Source: an uncultured Pelagibacteraceae bacterium
GTDB lineage: Bacteria > Pseudomonadota > Alphaproteobacteria > Pelagibacterales > Pelagibacteraceae
Assembly: GCA_902629585.1 (NCBI GenBank)
Contig: CACORI010000002.1
Location: forward strand, 1 to 64,000
Direction of reading: 5' to 3'
Length of the DNA stretch: 64,000 bases
The translations under genes and the position numbers were made by a program. Below the pieces are notes generated by a model. That model saw only the letters and a program-made list of their open reading frames with translations. It was not told the origin of the DNA and made no database searches. The first letter of the stretch is position 1. Each line of letters starts with the position of its first letter. Positions 53,877-63,400 of this stretch are shown in pieces.

Positions 53877-55295
53877 ATGGAAAACAACCTGAGTGTAATA
53901 AAAGAAAATTTTAAAGAACTTCCAAATAATATAGAAGCTGAGCAATCTGTTATTGGGTCAATTCTTGTAACAAATGAAATTTTCGATGAAATTAGCACAA
54001 TAATTTCAAGTATAAACTTTTATGATCCAATGCATCAAAAAATTTATAATGCAGTAGAAAGCTTAATATACAAAGGTATGTTAGCTAATCCAATAACCTT
54101 AAAAAATTATTTTGAGGATGAAAAAGATGACTTAAATGTTCCAGAATATTTAGTTAAAATTACTAAATTTTCTACATCAACTCGACAAGCAATTGAATAT
54201 TCAAAAATAATTTACGATATGTTTGTAAGACGTGAATTAATCAAAATTTCAGAACAAACAATTGATAGTGCAAAATTAAACGATTTAGATACAAGCGGTC
54301 AAAATATAATTGAGAATTCGGAAAGATTATTATTCGATTTAGCAGAAAAAGGTTCTTTCAGTTCTTCCTTAATTAAGTTTGATGATGCATTAAAACAAAC
54401 TATTGAAATGGCTTCAGCAGCATATAAAAATGAAGGTGGTATTGTTGGTGTGCCTACAGGACTTAGAGATTTAGATGATAAACTAGGCGGATTTCATCAA
54501 TCAGATTTGATTATTATAGCTGGACGTCCTTCGATGGGAAAAACATCGTTAGCTACAAATATTGCATTTAATGCAGCAAATTATATTCAACAGTCTAGTA
54601 AAAAATCATCTGTAGCTTTTTTTTCATTAGAAATGTCGTCTGAACAATTGTCTACAAGAATATTATCCGAACAAGCTCGTATTGGTTCGAATGATATTAG
54701 GCGTGGAAGAATATCTGATGAACAATTTGACCAGTTTTTAGAAACATCTAAAAATATTGCTGAGCTACCTTTATTTATTGATGAAACTCCAGCAATTAGC
54801 ATTGCTGCAATGAGTAATAGAGCTAGAAGAATTAAAAGACTTCATGGTCTCGAAATGATAGTGGTAGATTATATTCAGCTAATGAAAGGTGCAGCTTCTA
54901 ATAAGGATGGAAGAGTTCAAGAAATTTCTCAAATTACGCAGGGATTGAAAGCAATAGCTAAGGAACTTGGAGTGCCAGTAGTTGCACTTTCTCAACTATC
55001 AAGACAAGTAGAGCAAAGAGATGATCATAAACCCCAATTAGCAGATTTAAGGGAGTCTGGATCTATCGAACAAGATGCAGATGTTGTAATGTTTGTTTAT
55101 AGAGAGGGATATTATCTACAAAGAAAAGAACCAAGAGAAGCAACTGTTGAACATGCTGAATGGCAAGCAAAAATGAATGAAGTTGCGCATTTAGCTGAAA
55201 TTATTATCGGTAAACAACGTCATGGCCCAATTGGTAAAGTAACTCTTGAGTTTGAAGAGAGATTTACTAAATTTAAAGATACTCAAATTAATTAA
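53877..55295 (+). CDS. dnaB: replicative DNA helicase DnaB
   Basis: A 472-residue hexameric helicase: N-terminal domain (NNIEAEQSVIGSIL), linker, then the RecA-like motor with Walker A in AGRPSMGKTSLA (residues 215-226), Walker B region MIVVDYIQLM and RESGSIEQDADVVMF. There is no intein insertion. Its position after rplI is common in alphaproteobacteria. Confidence 0.97.
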   Translation: MENNLSVIKENFKELPNNIEAEQSVIGSILVTNEIFDEISTIISSINFYDPMHQKIYNAVESLIYKGMLANPITLKNYFEDEKDDLNVPEYLVKITKFSTSTRQAIEYSKIIYDMFVRRELIKISEQTIDSAKLNDLDTSGQNIIENSERLLFDLAEKGSFSSSLIKFDDALKQTIEMASAAYKNEGGIVGVPTGLRDLDDKLGGFHQSDLIIIAGRPSMGKTSLATNIAFNAANYIQQSSKKSSVAFFSLEMSSEQLSTRILSEQARIGSNDIRRGRISDEQFDQFLETSKNIAELPLFIDETPAISIAAMSNRARRIKRLHGLEMIVVDYIQLMKGAASNKDGRVQEISQITQGLKAIAKELGVPVVALSQLSRQVEQRDDHKPQLADLRESGSIEQDADVVMFVYREGYYLQRKEPREATVEHAEWQAKMNEVAHLAEIIIGKQRHGPIGKVTLEFEERFTKFKDTQIN

Positions 55296-55315
55296 TTTCC
55301 AATATAAAAGAGCAT

Positions 55316-57706
55316 ATGCTGGCTCAAATCTACCAAAAGACAGTTATTAAAAGTCCAAAAAGTATATTTTTTATACTATTAATTGCTCTGTTTACTTTTG
55401 GATTTTACTCCAAAGATTTTAGGTTAGATGCATCATCAGAAACATTGCTTATAGAAGGTGATCCAGACCTTGAATATTTAAAGGAAATCACTGAGCGTTA
55501 TGGGTCAAAAGATTTCTTAGTACTTACTTATACACCTAATAGAAGTATGAGCTCAAATACATCCATAAATAATCTTTTGAGTTTGAAATACAAAATTCAA
55601 AGCCTAGATTGGGTTCATAGCGTAATTACTCTTTTAGATGTCCCACTTCTCGATAACTCTGATGCACCTCTTCAAGAAAGATTAGAAAATTTTAAAACAC
55701 TGAAAGATGAAGATGTAGATCGTGACAGAGGTTTTAAAGAAATTTTAGATAGTCCAGTATTTAGAAATTTTGTAATAAGTAAAGATGGAAAAACAAGTGG
55801 TATCATTGTTAATATAAAACAAACAAAACCTTTAGAAAATATTAAAGATAAATCAAAAAAAGAAATTGAAGAATATCGAGACCAACTAAAGAAAAAAAAT
55901 CATAAAAATATAATTCAAATTAGAGATGTAATAAAAAGTTATGAGGACATTGGAAAAATATATTTAGGAGGTATCCCGATGATCGCTGATGATATGATGA
56001 CTTTTATAAAAAGTGATATTATTGTTTTTGGTATAGGAGTTTTTCTATTTATTATTGCAACTCTTTGGTTTGTATTTAAAAAATTAATTTGGATAATAAT
56101 TCCAGTTAGTAGTTGTTTTTTTTCAGTAGTTATTATGATGGGGTTACTAGGTATTCTGGGTTGGAAAGTAACAGTTATTTCCTCAAATTTTATCGCTCTT
56201 ATGTTAATTTTGACTATGGCAATGAATATTCATATGAGTACAAGATTTTTACAAATCAGAAGCTCTTACCCAAATAAAAATATTTCTGAAGTTTTGATTT
56301 TAACAACCTCTAAGATGTTCTGGCCAATTCTTTATACTGCTTTAACAACTATCATCGCTTTTTTATCTTTGATATTTAGTGAGATAAAACCAATAATTGA
56401 TTTTGGTTGGATGATGACACTTGGGTTAATTACATCGTTCATAATAACTTTCACACTTCTTCCAACTTTATTAAGCTTTACTCCAATAAAAAATATTTCA
56501 CCAAAAGAAAGTAAAGAGTCTAAAATTACTTCTTTATTAGGCAAACTTTCTATTAATAAACAAAAACCAATTTTGATTTTTACATTTGCTATTATTATAA
56601 TAAGTGTATTTGGTATAAGTAAATTGCAAGTTGAGAACAGCTTTATAAATTATTTCAGCAAAAAAACTGAGATTTATAAAGGAATGAAGTTAATAGATGA
56701 GAAATTAGGAGGCACAACTCCTTTAGACATAATTTTAAAATTTCCTAAACCAATTAAAGAAGATTTAGATGCTGATGACGAATTTGAAGATTGGAATGAC
56801 GATGAAGAACAAAATGAGGAAAAATATTGGTTTACAAAAGATAAAATTGACAAAATAAAAAATATTCACAACTACCTTGATAATCTTCCTCAAATTGGAA
56901 AAGTATTATCATTTTCCTCAGTTATAGATATTGCCACACAGTTAAATAATAACAAACCTCTAGGAACATTAGAAATGGGGGTATTGTACTCAAAAATCCC
57001 AAAAAATATAAAAAGTGAGATCATTGACCCTTATATTTCGATAGAAAATAACGAGGCCAGAATAAGCTTAAGAATAATTGATTCCCAGGAAAACTTAAGG
57101 AGAAATGATTTAATTAAGAAAATTAATTACGACTTAGAAAATAAATTTGGTTTAGAAAAGGATCGTTTTAAATTGACTGGTGTTTTAATATTATTCAATA
57201 ATCTTTTGCAAAGTCTTTTTAAATCACAAATTTTAACATTAGGACTTGTTATGATTGGAATTTTCACTATGTTTATTGTCTTATTTAAAAATATTAAGCT
57301 ATCCTTAGTTGGAGTAGTCCCAAACTTTATCGCTGCATTTTTTATTCTTGGTTTGATAGGAATTTTAGATATTCCATTAGATATGATGACAATTACCATT
57401 GCTGCAATTACAATTGGGATAGCTGTTGATAATAGTATTCATTATATTTACCGCTTTAAAGAAGAATATAAAGTAATAAAAGATTATAAAAAAACTATTA
57501 AAACTTGTCATTCTACTGTTGGAGCTGCAATTTTGAATACTTCAATTACAATTATTTTTGGTTTTTCAATTCTAGTTTTATCAAAATTTATTCCAACAAT
57601 TTATTTTGGAGTTTTTACGGGTATAGCAATGTTATTAGCTATGATTTTAGTATTAACTCTACTTCCAACTTTAATTTTAGCTATCAAGCCTTTTGAAAAT
57701 AAATAA
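55316..57706 (+). CDS. MMPL/RND-family lipid exporter-like membrane protein
   Basis: A 796-residue inner-membrane protein with the RND duplicated plan: one helix (residues ~18-32), a periplasmic domain (FRLDASSETLLIEGDPDLEYLK), five helices (~230-400), then again one helix, a second periplasmic domain and five helices (~630-790). Charged residues sit in the membrane segment ITIGIAVDNSIHYIYRFKEEY, as in proton-driven exporters (COG1033). Relatives move hopanoids or other lipids; the substrate is unknown. A very acidic insert (residues ~483-503, with DDEFEDWNDDEEQNEE) lies in the second periplasmic domain. Confidence 0.82.
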   Translation: MLAQIYQKTVIKSPKSIFFILLIALFTFGFYSKDFRLDASSETLLIEGDPDLEYLKEITERYGSKDFLVLTYTPNRSMSSNTSINNLLSLKYKIQSLDWVHSVITLLDVPLLDNSDAPLQERLENFKTLKDEDVDRDRGFKEILDSPVFRNFVISKDGKTSGIIVNIKQTKPLENIKDKSKKEIEEYRDQLKKKNHKNIIQIRDVIKSYEDIGKIYLGGIPMIADDMMTFIKSDIIVFGIGVFLFIIATLWFVFKKLIWIIIPVSSCFFSVVIMMGLLGILGWKVTVISSNFIALMLILTMAMNIHMSTRFLQIRSSYPNKNISEVLILTTSKMFWPILYTALTTIIAFLSLIFSEIKPIIDFGWMMTLGLITSFIITFTLLPTLLSFTPIKNISPKESKESKITSLLGKLSINKQKPILIFTFAIIIISVFGISKLQVENSFINYFSKKTEIYKGMKLIDEKLGGTTPLDIILKFPKPIKEDLDADDEFEDWNDDEEQNEEKYWFTKDKIDKIKNIHNYLDNLPQIGKVLSFSSVIDIATQLNNNKPLGTLEMGVLYSKIPKNIKSEIIDPYISIENNEARISLRIIDSQENLRRNDLIKKINYDLENKFGLEKDRFKLTGVLILFNNLLQSLFKSQILTLGLVMIGIFTMFIVLFKNIKLSLVGVVPNFIAAFFILGLIGILDIPLDMMTITIAAITIGIAVDNSIHYIYRFKEEYKVIKDYKKTIKTCHSTVGAAILNTSITIIFGFSILVLSKFIPTIYFGVFTGIAMLLAMILVLTLLPTLILAIKPFENK

Positions 57707-58251
57707 TGTCTGGTAATTTAATGAAATTATATTCTGCAACTTCTGTTGTAGATTTATTGTATTTACTAATAACTATTTTATCCCTCGTAAAATGTTATAA
57801 AAAAGGTTTTATCTTGAGTATTTTATCAATGGGTAAATGGTTATTTGCTTATATAATTTCCTTAATTTTATTTCCTAGAATTAGACCTTATGTTGAAGAC
57901 GTTATTGATAATGATTATGTACTAGATATAAGCCTAGGAGTTTCAATTTTTATCATAGTAATTTTTTTAGTATTATTAATAAACAAAGGAATTAGTAAAG
58001 CGGTAAAATATACAGGCATAGGTAGTTTAGATACTATATTTGGATTCTTTTTTGGATTTTTAAGGGCATATATTGTTTCAGTCTGTATTTTCTCAGCCAT
58101 TCACATAGTATATAATTATGATAAATGGCCAATAAAAATGGACAATTCATACATCTTTCCATATTTAGAAAAAGGTAGTAATTATCTTTTAAAAGAGTTC
58201 CCGGATGAAAAAACATATAAAGATTCTAAAGAAAAAATTGATGAGCTTTAA
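57706..58251 (+). CDS. cvpA: CvpA family membrane protein
   Basis: A 181-residue protein with four predicted membrane segments and the CvpA/colicin V production family pattern (VVDLLYLLITILSLVKCYKKGFI, then GSLDTIFGFFFGFLRAYIV). It is commonly encoded just before purF, as here with an 11-bp overlap. Its molecular role is poorly defined; links to envelope integrity are known in E. coli. The start shares a base with the stop of the exporter upstream. Confidence 0.9.
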   Translation: MSGNLMKLYSATSVVDLLYLLITILSLVKCYKKGFILSILSMGKWLFAYIISLILFPRIRPYVEDVIDNDYVLDISLGVSIFIIVIFLVLLINKGISKAVKYTGIGSLDTIFGFFFGFLRAYIVSVCIFSAIHIVYNYDKWPIKMDNSYIFPYLEKGSNYLLKEFPDEKTYKDSKEKIDEL

Positions 58252-59686
58252 TTCAAAAATCAAAGAGGAATGTGGTGTTTTTGGAATAAGTAATATTGAC
58301 GATGCGTCAGCTTTAACAGCTCTAGGCCTTCATGCTTTGCAACATAGAGGGCAAGAGGGTTGTGGAATTGTTACATTTGACGGAAAAAATTATTATTCGG
58401 AGAAAAGATTTGGATTGGTTGGTGATAATTTTAATAAAGAAAAAATACTTAAAAAACTTAAAGGTAATTATGCAATCGGTCATAATAGATACAGCACCAC
58501 AGGCAGTAATACTTTAAGAAATATTCAGCCTTTTTTTGCAGATACAAATGCTGGAGGAATAGGTGTTGCACATAACGGAAATTTAACAAATTCAATATAT
58601 TTAAGAAATAAATTGGTAGAGGATGGTGCAATTTTCTACACAACATCTGATACTGAAACTATTGTTCAATTAATAGCGAAATCTAAAAGACCTCGAACTA
58701 TTGATAAAATTGTTGATGCAATTTTTCAAATCCAAGGTGGATACGCTCTTGTAATGCTAACACAAAAATCTTTGATAGGAGCTAGAGACCCGTTTGGAAT
58801 TAGACCTCTTATTATAGGCAAACTTAAAAATAGCTATGTTCTTGCATCAGAAACATGTGCGTTAGATATTATTGGTGCAAAATTTTTAAGAGAAGTAGAA
58901 AATGGTGAAATAGTAATAATAGAAAATGATAAACTTGAAAGTATTAAACCCTTTCCTCCAAGAAAAGTGAGACCGTGTGTGTTTGAATATATATATTTTG
59001 CAAGACCTGACAGTATACTAGATGGAAAAACTGCATATGAACATAGAAAAAAATTAGGAAAAGAACTTGCAAAAGAGAATGATATAGATGCAGATATAAT
59101 TGTTCCAGTTCCAGATAGTGGTAATGCTGCGGCCTTAGGTTTTGCTCAATATCTGGGTAAAAATTTTGAGCATGGATTAATTCGTAATCACTATGTTGGC
59201 CGAACTTTTATTGAACCAAGTCAACAAATTAGAAGTTTAGGTGTTAAGTTAAAATTAAATGCAAATCAAACTACAATTAAAAATAAAAAAATCATATTGA
59301 TAGATGACTCGCTTGTCAGGGGTACAACATCTTACAAAATAGTGAAAATGTTATACGATGCAGGAGCAAAAGAAGTGCATGTCAGAATTGCTTGTCCAGA
59401 AATAAAATATCCTGATTTCTACGGTGTAGATACACCAACAAAAAAAGAATTACTAGCAGCTAATAAAACAAATGATGAAATTTGTAAATATATTGGATCT
59501 AAGTCTTTAAAATTTTTATCAATTGAAGGAATGTATCGAGCTATAGGTTTTGAAAAACGTAATGGAAATTATCCTCAGTTAACTGATCACTATTTTACAG
59601 GAGAATACCCAGTTAAACCTGTGGATGAACTTGGGGACAATAAAGTTACTCAATTATCTTTACTTAGTTCAGCGTCAAATAATTAA
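58241..59686 (+). CDS. purF: amidophosphoribosyltransferase
   Basis: The first enzyme of purine synthesis, making phosphoribosylamine from PRPP and glutamine. With the ATG at 58241 it has a 10-residue propeptide before the nucleophile Cys11 (KEECGVFGI). HALQHRGQEGCGIV, NRYSTTGSN, the PRPP loop IILIDDSLVRGTTS and RIACPEIKYPDFYGVD are clear. Of the four cysteines that hold the 4Fe-4S cluster in the Bacillus enzyme, only the one in RPCVFEYIYF appears kept; the C-terminus reads TDHYFTG. A cluster is therefore unlikely. Confidence 0.95.
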   Translation: MSFNSKIKEECGVFGISNIDDASALTALGLHALQHRGQEGCGIVTFDGKNYYSEKRFGLVGDNFNKEKILKKLKGNYAIGHNRYSTTGSNTLRNIQPFFADTNAGGIGVAHNGNLTNSIYLRNKLVEDGAIFYTTSDTETIVQLIAKSKRPRTIDKIVDAIFQIQGGYALVMLTQKSLIGARDPFGIRPLIIGKLKNSYVLASETCALDIIGAKFLREVENGEIVIIENDKLESIKPFPPRKVRPCVFEYIYFARPDSILDGKTAYEHRKKLGKELAKENDIDADIIVPVPDSGNAAALGFAQYLGKNFEHGLIRNHYVGRTFIEPSQQIRSLGVKLKLNANQTTIKNKKIILIDDSLVRGTTSYKIVKMLYDAGAKEVHVRIACPEIKYPDFYGVDTPTKKELLAANKTNDEICKYIGSKSLKFLSIEGMYRAIGFEKRNGNYPQLTDHYFTGEYPVKPVDELGDNKVTQLSLLSSASNN

Positions 59687-60244
59687 ATGAAAAAAGTTAG
59701 TTTTACAGAAATGAAAAATGGAACCAAAGAGGATTATCTTTTCTTAGATAAGCATGAAAAAGCGTTTGCAAGCAAAACGGCAGATAGAATACTAAAGTTT
59801 ATGTCCACTTTGACTGAAACTTTAGAGGGTTATCAAGTTTCTAGATTAGAACATTCTCTTCAAAGTGCGACTAGGGCTTATCGTAATAAAGAAAATGATG
59901 AAATGGTTGTAGCAGCACTCATTCACGATATTGGAGATGAATTAGCCCCTATGAATCATTCAGAATATGCCGCGGCAATTCTTAAACCTTATGTTTCTGA
60001 AAAAACTCACTGGATAATTGAGAAACACGGCGAGTTCCAAATGTTTTATTATGCTCATCATTTAGGAGGAAATAGAAATAAAAGAGATAAATATAAAAAA
60101 CACAAATATTACCAAGCAACTATTGATTTTTGTGAAAAATATGACCAAAATTCTTTCGATCCAAATTATAAATCTTTACCTTTGGAATTTTTTAGACCAT
60201 TGGTAGAAAAAATTTTTTCCAGAAAACCTTATTCTGCACTTTAA
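59687..60244 (+). CDS. HD-domain metal-dependent hydrolase or oxygenase-like protein
   Basis: A 185-residue HD-domain protein. Likely metal ligands are H56 (SRLEHSLQSA), H80-D81 (ALIHDIGDE), H91 (MNHSEYAA), H114 (IEKHGEFQMF) and D153. The pattern LEHSLQ ... HDIGD with many histidines resembles the PhnZ/TmpB group of HD proteins, some of which are diiron oxygenases acting on phosphonates. The Tyr/Glu pair that marks the oxygenases is not clear here, so a phosphohydrolase is equally possible. It follows purF with no spacer and precedes gshA. Confidence 0.7.
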   Translation: MKKVSFTEMKNGTKEDYLFLDKHEKAFASKTADRILKFMSTLTETLEGYQVSRLEHSLQSATRAYRNKENDEMVVAALIHDIGDELAPMNHSEYAAAILKPYVSEKTHWIIEKHGEFQMFYYAHHLGGNRNKRDKYKKHKYYQATIDFCEKYDQNSFDPNYKSLPLEFFRPLVEKIFSRKPYSAL

Positions 60245-60273
60245 ATTTTTTAATAAAGTTTTATAGATTATTT

Positions 60274-61569
60274 ATGATCTCCTCAAAAGAGCAAATTATT
60301 GAATTTTTTCAATCAGGGATAAAGACTACAGAAAACTTTAAAATAGGAATTGAACACGAAAAATTTTTATTTAATAAAAATAATTTTACAAGAATAGACT
60401 ATTCTAAAATAAAGGAGATGTTTGCAGCTCTTTTAGAATTTGGATGGAACCCTATTTTTGAGGGTAAAAATATAATTGGTTTAAACAAAGGTGGGAAAAA
60501 TATTACTCTAGAGCCAGGAAATCAAATTGAATTATCAGGTGATAAACTCAATCATTTACATGAGGCATGTGCGGAGTCACAAGATTATTTATTCGAACTT
60601 AAACTTGTCACTAAAAAGCTTAACATTGAAATTGTGAGTGCTGGATTTGATCCTATTTCAAAATTAAGTGAAATTCCAAATAATCCAAAGAGAAGATATA
60701 AACTAATGACAAAAGATATGCCCTTAGACGGAAAATTAAGTCTAGATATGATGTACAGAACCTGTGGAACTCAATTAAATATTGATTTTAATTCAGAAGA
60801 AGATTTTGAGAAAAAATTTAAGATTATAAATTCTTTGGTTCCCATCTCAATCGCATTATTTGCAAATTCATCAATTATTGAAAAAAAGAAAAGTAAGTAT
60901 TCATCATATCGATCTAAGGTATGGCAAAATACTTCTCGTGGTGGTTTACCAAAAATTTTTTTTGAAAAATTGAATTTTGAAAAATATGCAGATTTTATAA
61001 TGAATTTCCCAATTTTATTTATTCAAGAAAAAGAAAGTTATATTTCTGGAAAAAAATATATTTTTAAGGACTTTATGCAGGAGAAAATTGTCGAAATAGG
61101 GAATCGATTACCGACCGAAGATGATTTATCTATTCACTTAAGCACAATTTTTACAGAAAATAGATTGAAGAAATATATTGAACTTAGATCAATGGATACC
61201 TGTGGATGGGATTGTTTATGCTCAGGTCCTGCATTTTATGTTGGCATGCTATATGGAAATCTTGATGAAGTTTATGACTTAATAAATAGATGGGATACAG
61301 ATAAAATAATTAACGCATATTTAGATGCTCCTCAGAAAGGATTTAATACCCAGTTGATGGGTAAAGATCTTCTTTATTGGGCCTCACTTTTATTAAAACT
61401 ATCAAGAAAAGGATTAGATAAAAGAGATATTTTAAATAAAAATAAAAAAAACGAGGCTTTATTTTTAAATCATTTGCAAAATTTGATTGATAATAAAACA
61501 ACAAATGCAGATCATATGATTGATAGATTTTCCAAAAACGAAGATTTAAGTGAATTATATGATAAATAA
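60274..61569 (+). CDS. gshA: glutamate-cysteine ligase (alphaproteobacterial/plant type)
   Basis: A 431-residue ligase that joins glutamate and cysteine, the first step to glutathione. The active-site phrases are GIEHEKFLF, the glycine-rich LEPGNQIELSG, MYRTCGTQLNIDF and ELRSMDTCGWDCLCSGPAFYVGMLYG, as in the plant-like GshA found in alphaproteobacteria. It overlaps gshB by 11 bp. Confidence 0.93.
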   Translation: MISSKEQIIEFFQSGIKTTENFKIGIEHEKFLFNKNNFTRIDYSKIKEMFAALLEFGWNPIFEGKNIIGLNKGGKNITLEPGNQIELSGDKLNHLHEACAESQDYLFELKLVTKKLNIEIVSAGFDPISKLSEIPNNPKRRYKLMTKDMPLDGKLSLDMMYRTCGTQLNIDFNSEEDFEKKFKIINSLVPISIALFANSSIIEKKKSKYSSYRSKVWQNTSRGGLPKIFFEKLNFEKYADFIMNFPILFIQEKESYISGKKYIFKDFMQEKIVEIGNRLPTEDDLSIHLSTIFTENRLKKYIELRSMDTCGWDCLCSGPAFYVGMLYGNLDEVYDLINRWDTDKIINAYLDAPQKGFNTQLMGKDLLYWASLLLKLSRKGLDKRDILNKNKKNEALFLNHLQNLIDNKTTNADHMIDRFSKNEDLSELYDK

Positions 61570-62485
61570 AATTATAGCTATCCAGGGTGACCCATTATCT
61601 ACACTTAACCCAGAAACTGATACAAGTATTTTTTTAGCAAATGAAATCCAAAATAAAAAATATAAAATATTTTATTATATTCCTAAAAATTTATCAGTCA
61701 TTAATTTTAAGATAATAGCAAAAGGCAATTTTATAAGTATCGATTATAAGAAAAAAAAATTTTATAAAATATTAAAAAATCAAAAATTAGATTTATCAAA
61801 ATGCAAATTTATTCTAATAAGACAAAATCCTCCTTTTAATCTTGAATATATCTCAGCCACTTATATTTTAGAAAGCTTAGCGAAAAAAGTACAAATTATC
61901 AATAACCCTAGATCGATAAGAAATATTTCAGAAAAATTATTTTCAATTAGATATCGTAAGTTTATGCCAAGAACTATCTTTACACAAAATATAAAAGAAA
62001 TTCAAAATTTTTTTATATTTCATAAAAAAATAATTATGAAACCAATTCACGGTTATAGCGGGAACGATATCAAATTATTGAAAACATTTAACATAAAATT
62101 TATTAAAAAATTTCTGAAAAAACATAATTTCGTAATGTGCCAAAAATTTTTACCTAAGATAAATCGAGGTGATAAAAGAGTTTTTATAATTAATGGTAAA
62201 ATTTGTGGAGCAATTTCCAGAATTCCAAAAAAGGGTTCTTTTTTAAGTAATATGAGTAAAGGTGCAACAGCAACTACAGTTAAATTAACAAAATCAGAAT
62301 TAAATGTATCTAAAGTAATTGCAAAAGATCTTAAAAAAGAACAAATTTTCTTTGCCGGAATTGATTTCATTGATCAAAAATTAAATGGAGATATTAATGT
62401 AACATCTCCAACTGGTATCAAAACTCTGTATGATTTGTCTAAAATAAATCTTGCTAAAAAGTTTTGGAAAGAGTTAAATTTATGA
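61559..62485 (+). CDS. gshB: glutathione synthetase
   Basis: A ~308-residue ATP-grasp enzyme adding glycine to gamma-glutamylcysteine. The N-terminus has IAIQGDPLSTLNPETDTS. IRQNPPFNLEYISATYIL, INNPRSIRNISEKLF, KPIHGYSGNDIKLL, GDKRVFIINGKICGAISR and the C-terminal INVTSPTGIKTLYDLS are all GshB marks. I prefer the ATG at 61559 over a GTG three codons upstream. It overlaps the EamA transporter start (ATGA). Confidence 0.94.
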   Translation: MINKIIAIQGDPLSTLNPETDTSIFLANEIQNKKYKIFYYIPKNLSVINFKIIAKGNFISIDYKKKKFYKILKNQKLDLSKCKFILIRQNPPFNLEYISATYILESLAKKVQIINNPRSIRNISEKLFSIRYRKFMPRTIFTQNIKEIQNFFIFHKKIIMKPIHGYSGNDIKLLKTFNIKFIKKFLKKHNFVMCQKFLPKINRGDKRVFIINGKICGAISRIPKKGSFLSNMSKGATATTVKLTKSELNVSKVIAKDLKKEQIFFAGIDFIDQKLNGDINVTSPTGIKTLYDLSKINLAKKFWKELNL

Positions 62486-63342
62486 ATAAATTAACAGATC
62501 AACAAAAAGGCTCATTACTTGCTTTTATAGCTGTTGTTTTTATTACGCCAGACTCATTATTCATCAGACTTTCAAATATTGATACTTGGGGATTGGTTTT
62601 TTATAGAGGTGTAATACCCTTTTTGACTGTTTTTTTTGGAATGCTTTTAATTTATAAATTAAAGTTTTTTCAAATTCTTTTTACAAGTGGTTATCATGGT
62701 ATAATTTATATTGGTACTTTTAGTGTCACAAATATTACATTTGTAGTTTCAATACAAAATACTAATGTTGCAAACACACTTGTCATGATAGCAACTGCTC
62801 CGATGTTATCGGCAATTTTAGGTGCTATTTTTTTAAAAGAACCTCCAGATAAAAAAACTTGGATATCAATTATAATTACTTTTTTAGCCATAATTTATAT
62901 TTTTTTTGACTCTTTAAAGTTAGGTAATTTTTATGGAGACATCCTAGGATTCATTACTGCATTAGGCTTAGCGGTAGGTGCTGTTACAATCCGTTCTGCT
63001 AAATCAAAAAATTTAGTTCCAGCAGCTGTTGTAGGTAAATTGTTTGTGGCATGTTTCGCATTATTTTTTATTGAAACTTTTGCTCTTATTGAAAATGATA
63101 TTTTTATTGTTCCCTTAATGTGTATCATGTGTGTTGCTATTCCTTTTGTATTGGTAACAATAGCACCCAGATTTATTCCAGCAGCTGAGGTTAATCTGTT
63201 TTTTCTTTTAGAGACAATTATAGGTCCAATTTGGGTTTGGCTTATAATTAAAGAACAGCCAAGTATAGAAACTTTACAGGGAGGTATAATAATAATTTCT
63301 ACTATTGCAATTCACTCATTTTTGAAGCTTAAAAAAAGTTAG
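62482..63342 (+). CDS. EamA/DMT-superfamily transporter
   Basis: A 286-residue membrane protein with about ten helices and two EamA repeats (LAFIAVVFITPDSLFIRLSN ... TWGLVFYRG; second repeat from DILGFITALGLAVGAVTIRS). The C-terminal FFLLETIIGPIWVWLIIKEQPS is typical. The substrate is unknown. Its ATG overlaps the gshB stop, suggesting co-expression with glutathione synthesis; a link to thiol or amino-acid export would be speculation. I start at 62482. Confidence 0.85.
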   Translation: MNKLTDQQKGSLLAFIAVVFITPDSLFIRLSNIDTWGLVFYRGVIPFLTVFFGMLLIYKLKFFQILFTSGYHGIIYIGTFSVTNITFVVSIQNTNVANTLVMIATAPMLSAILGAIFLKEPPDKKTWISIIITFLAIIYIFFDSLKLGNFYGDILGFITALGLAVGAVTIRSAKSKNLVPAAVVGKLFVACFALFFIETFALIENDIFIVPLMCIMCVAIPFVLVTIAPRFIPAAEVNLFFLLETIIGPIWVWLIIKEQPSIETLQGGIIIISTIAIHSFLKLKKS

Positions 63343-63344
63343 AC

Positions 63345-63372
63345 TTGTCACAATTAAGTCTTGATTTAATAT
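63345..63372 (+). promoter_or_regulatory. candidate promoter of the MFS transporter gene
   Basis: TTGTCA (63345-63350) and TAATAT (63367-63372) with a 16-base spacer lie 28 bases before the ATG at 63401 in the 58-bp spacer. No Shine-Dalgarno is obvious after it. Confidence 0.5.
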
Positions 63373-63400
63373 TAGATGGCAGATAGTTACCCCGATTTAT

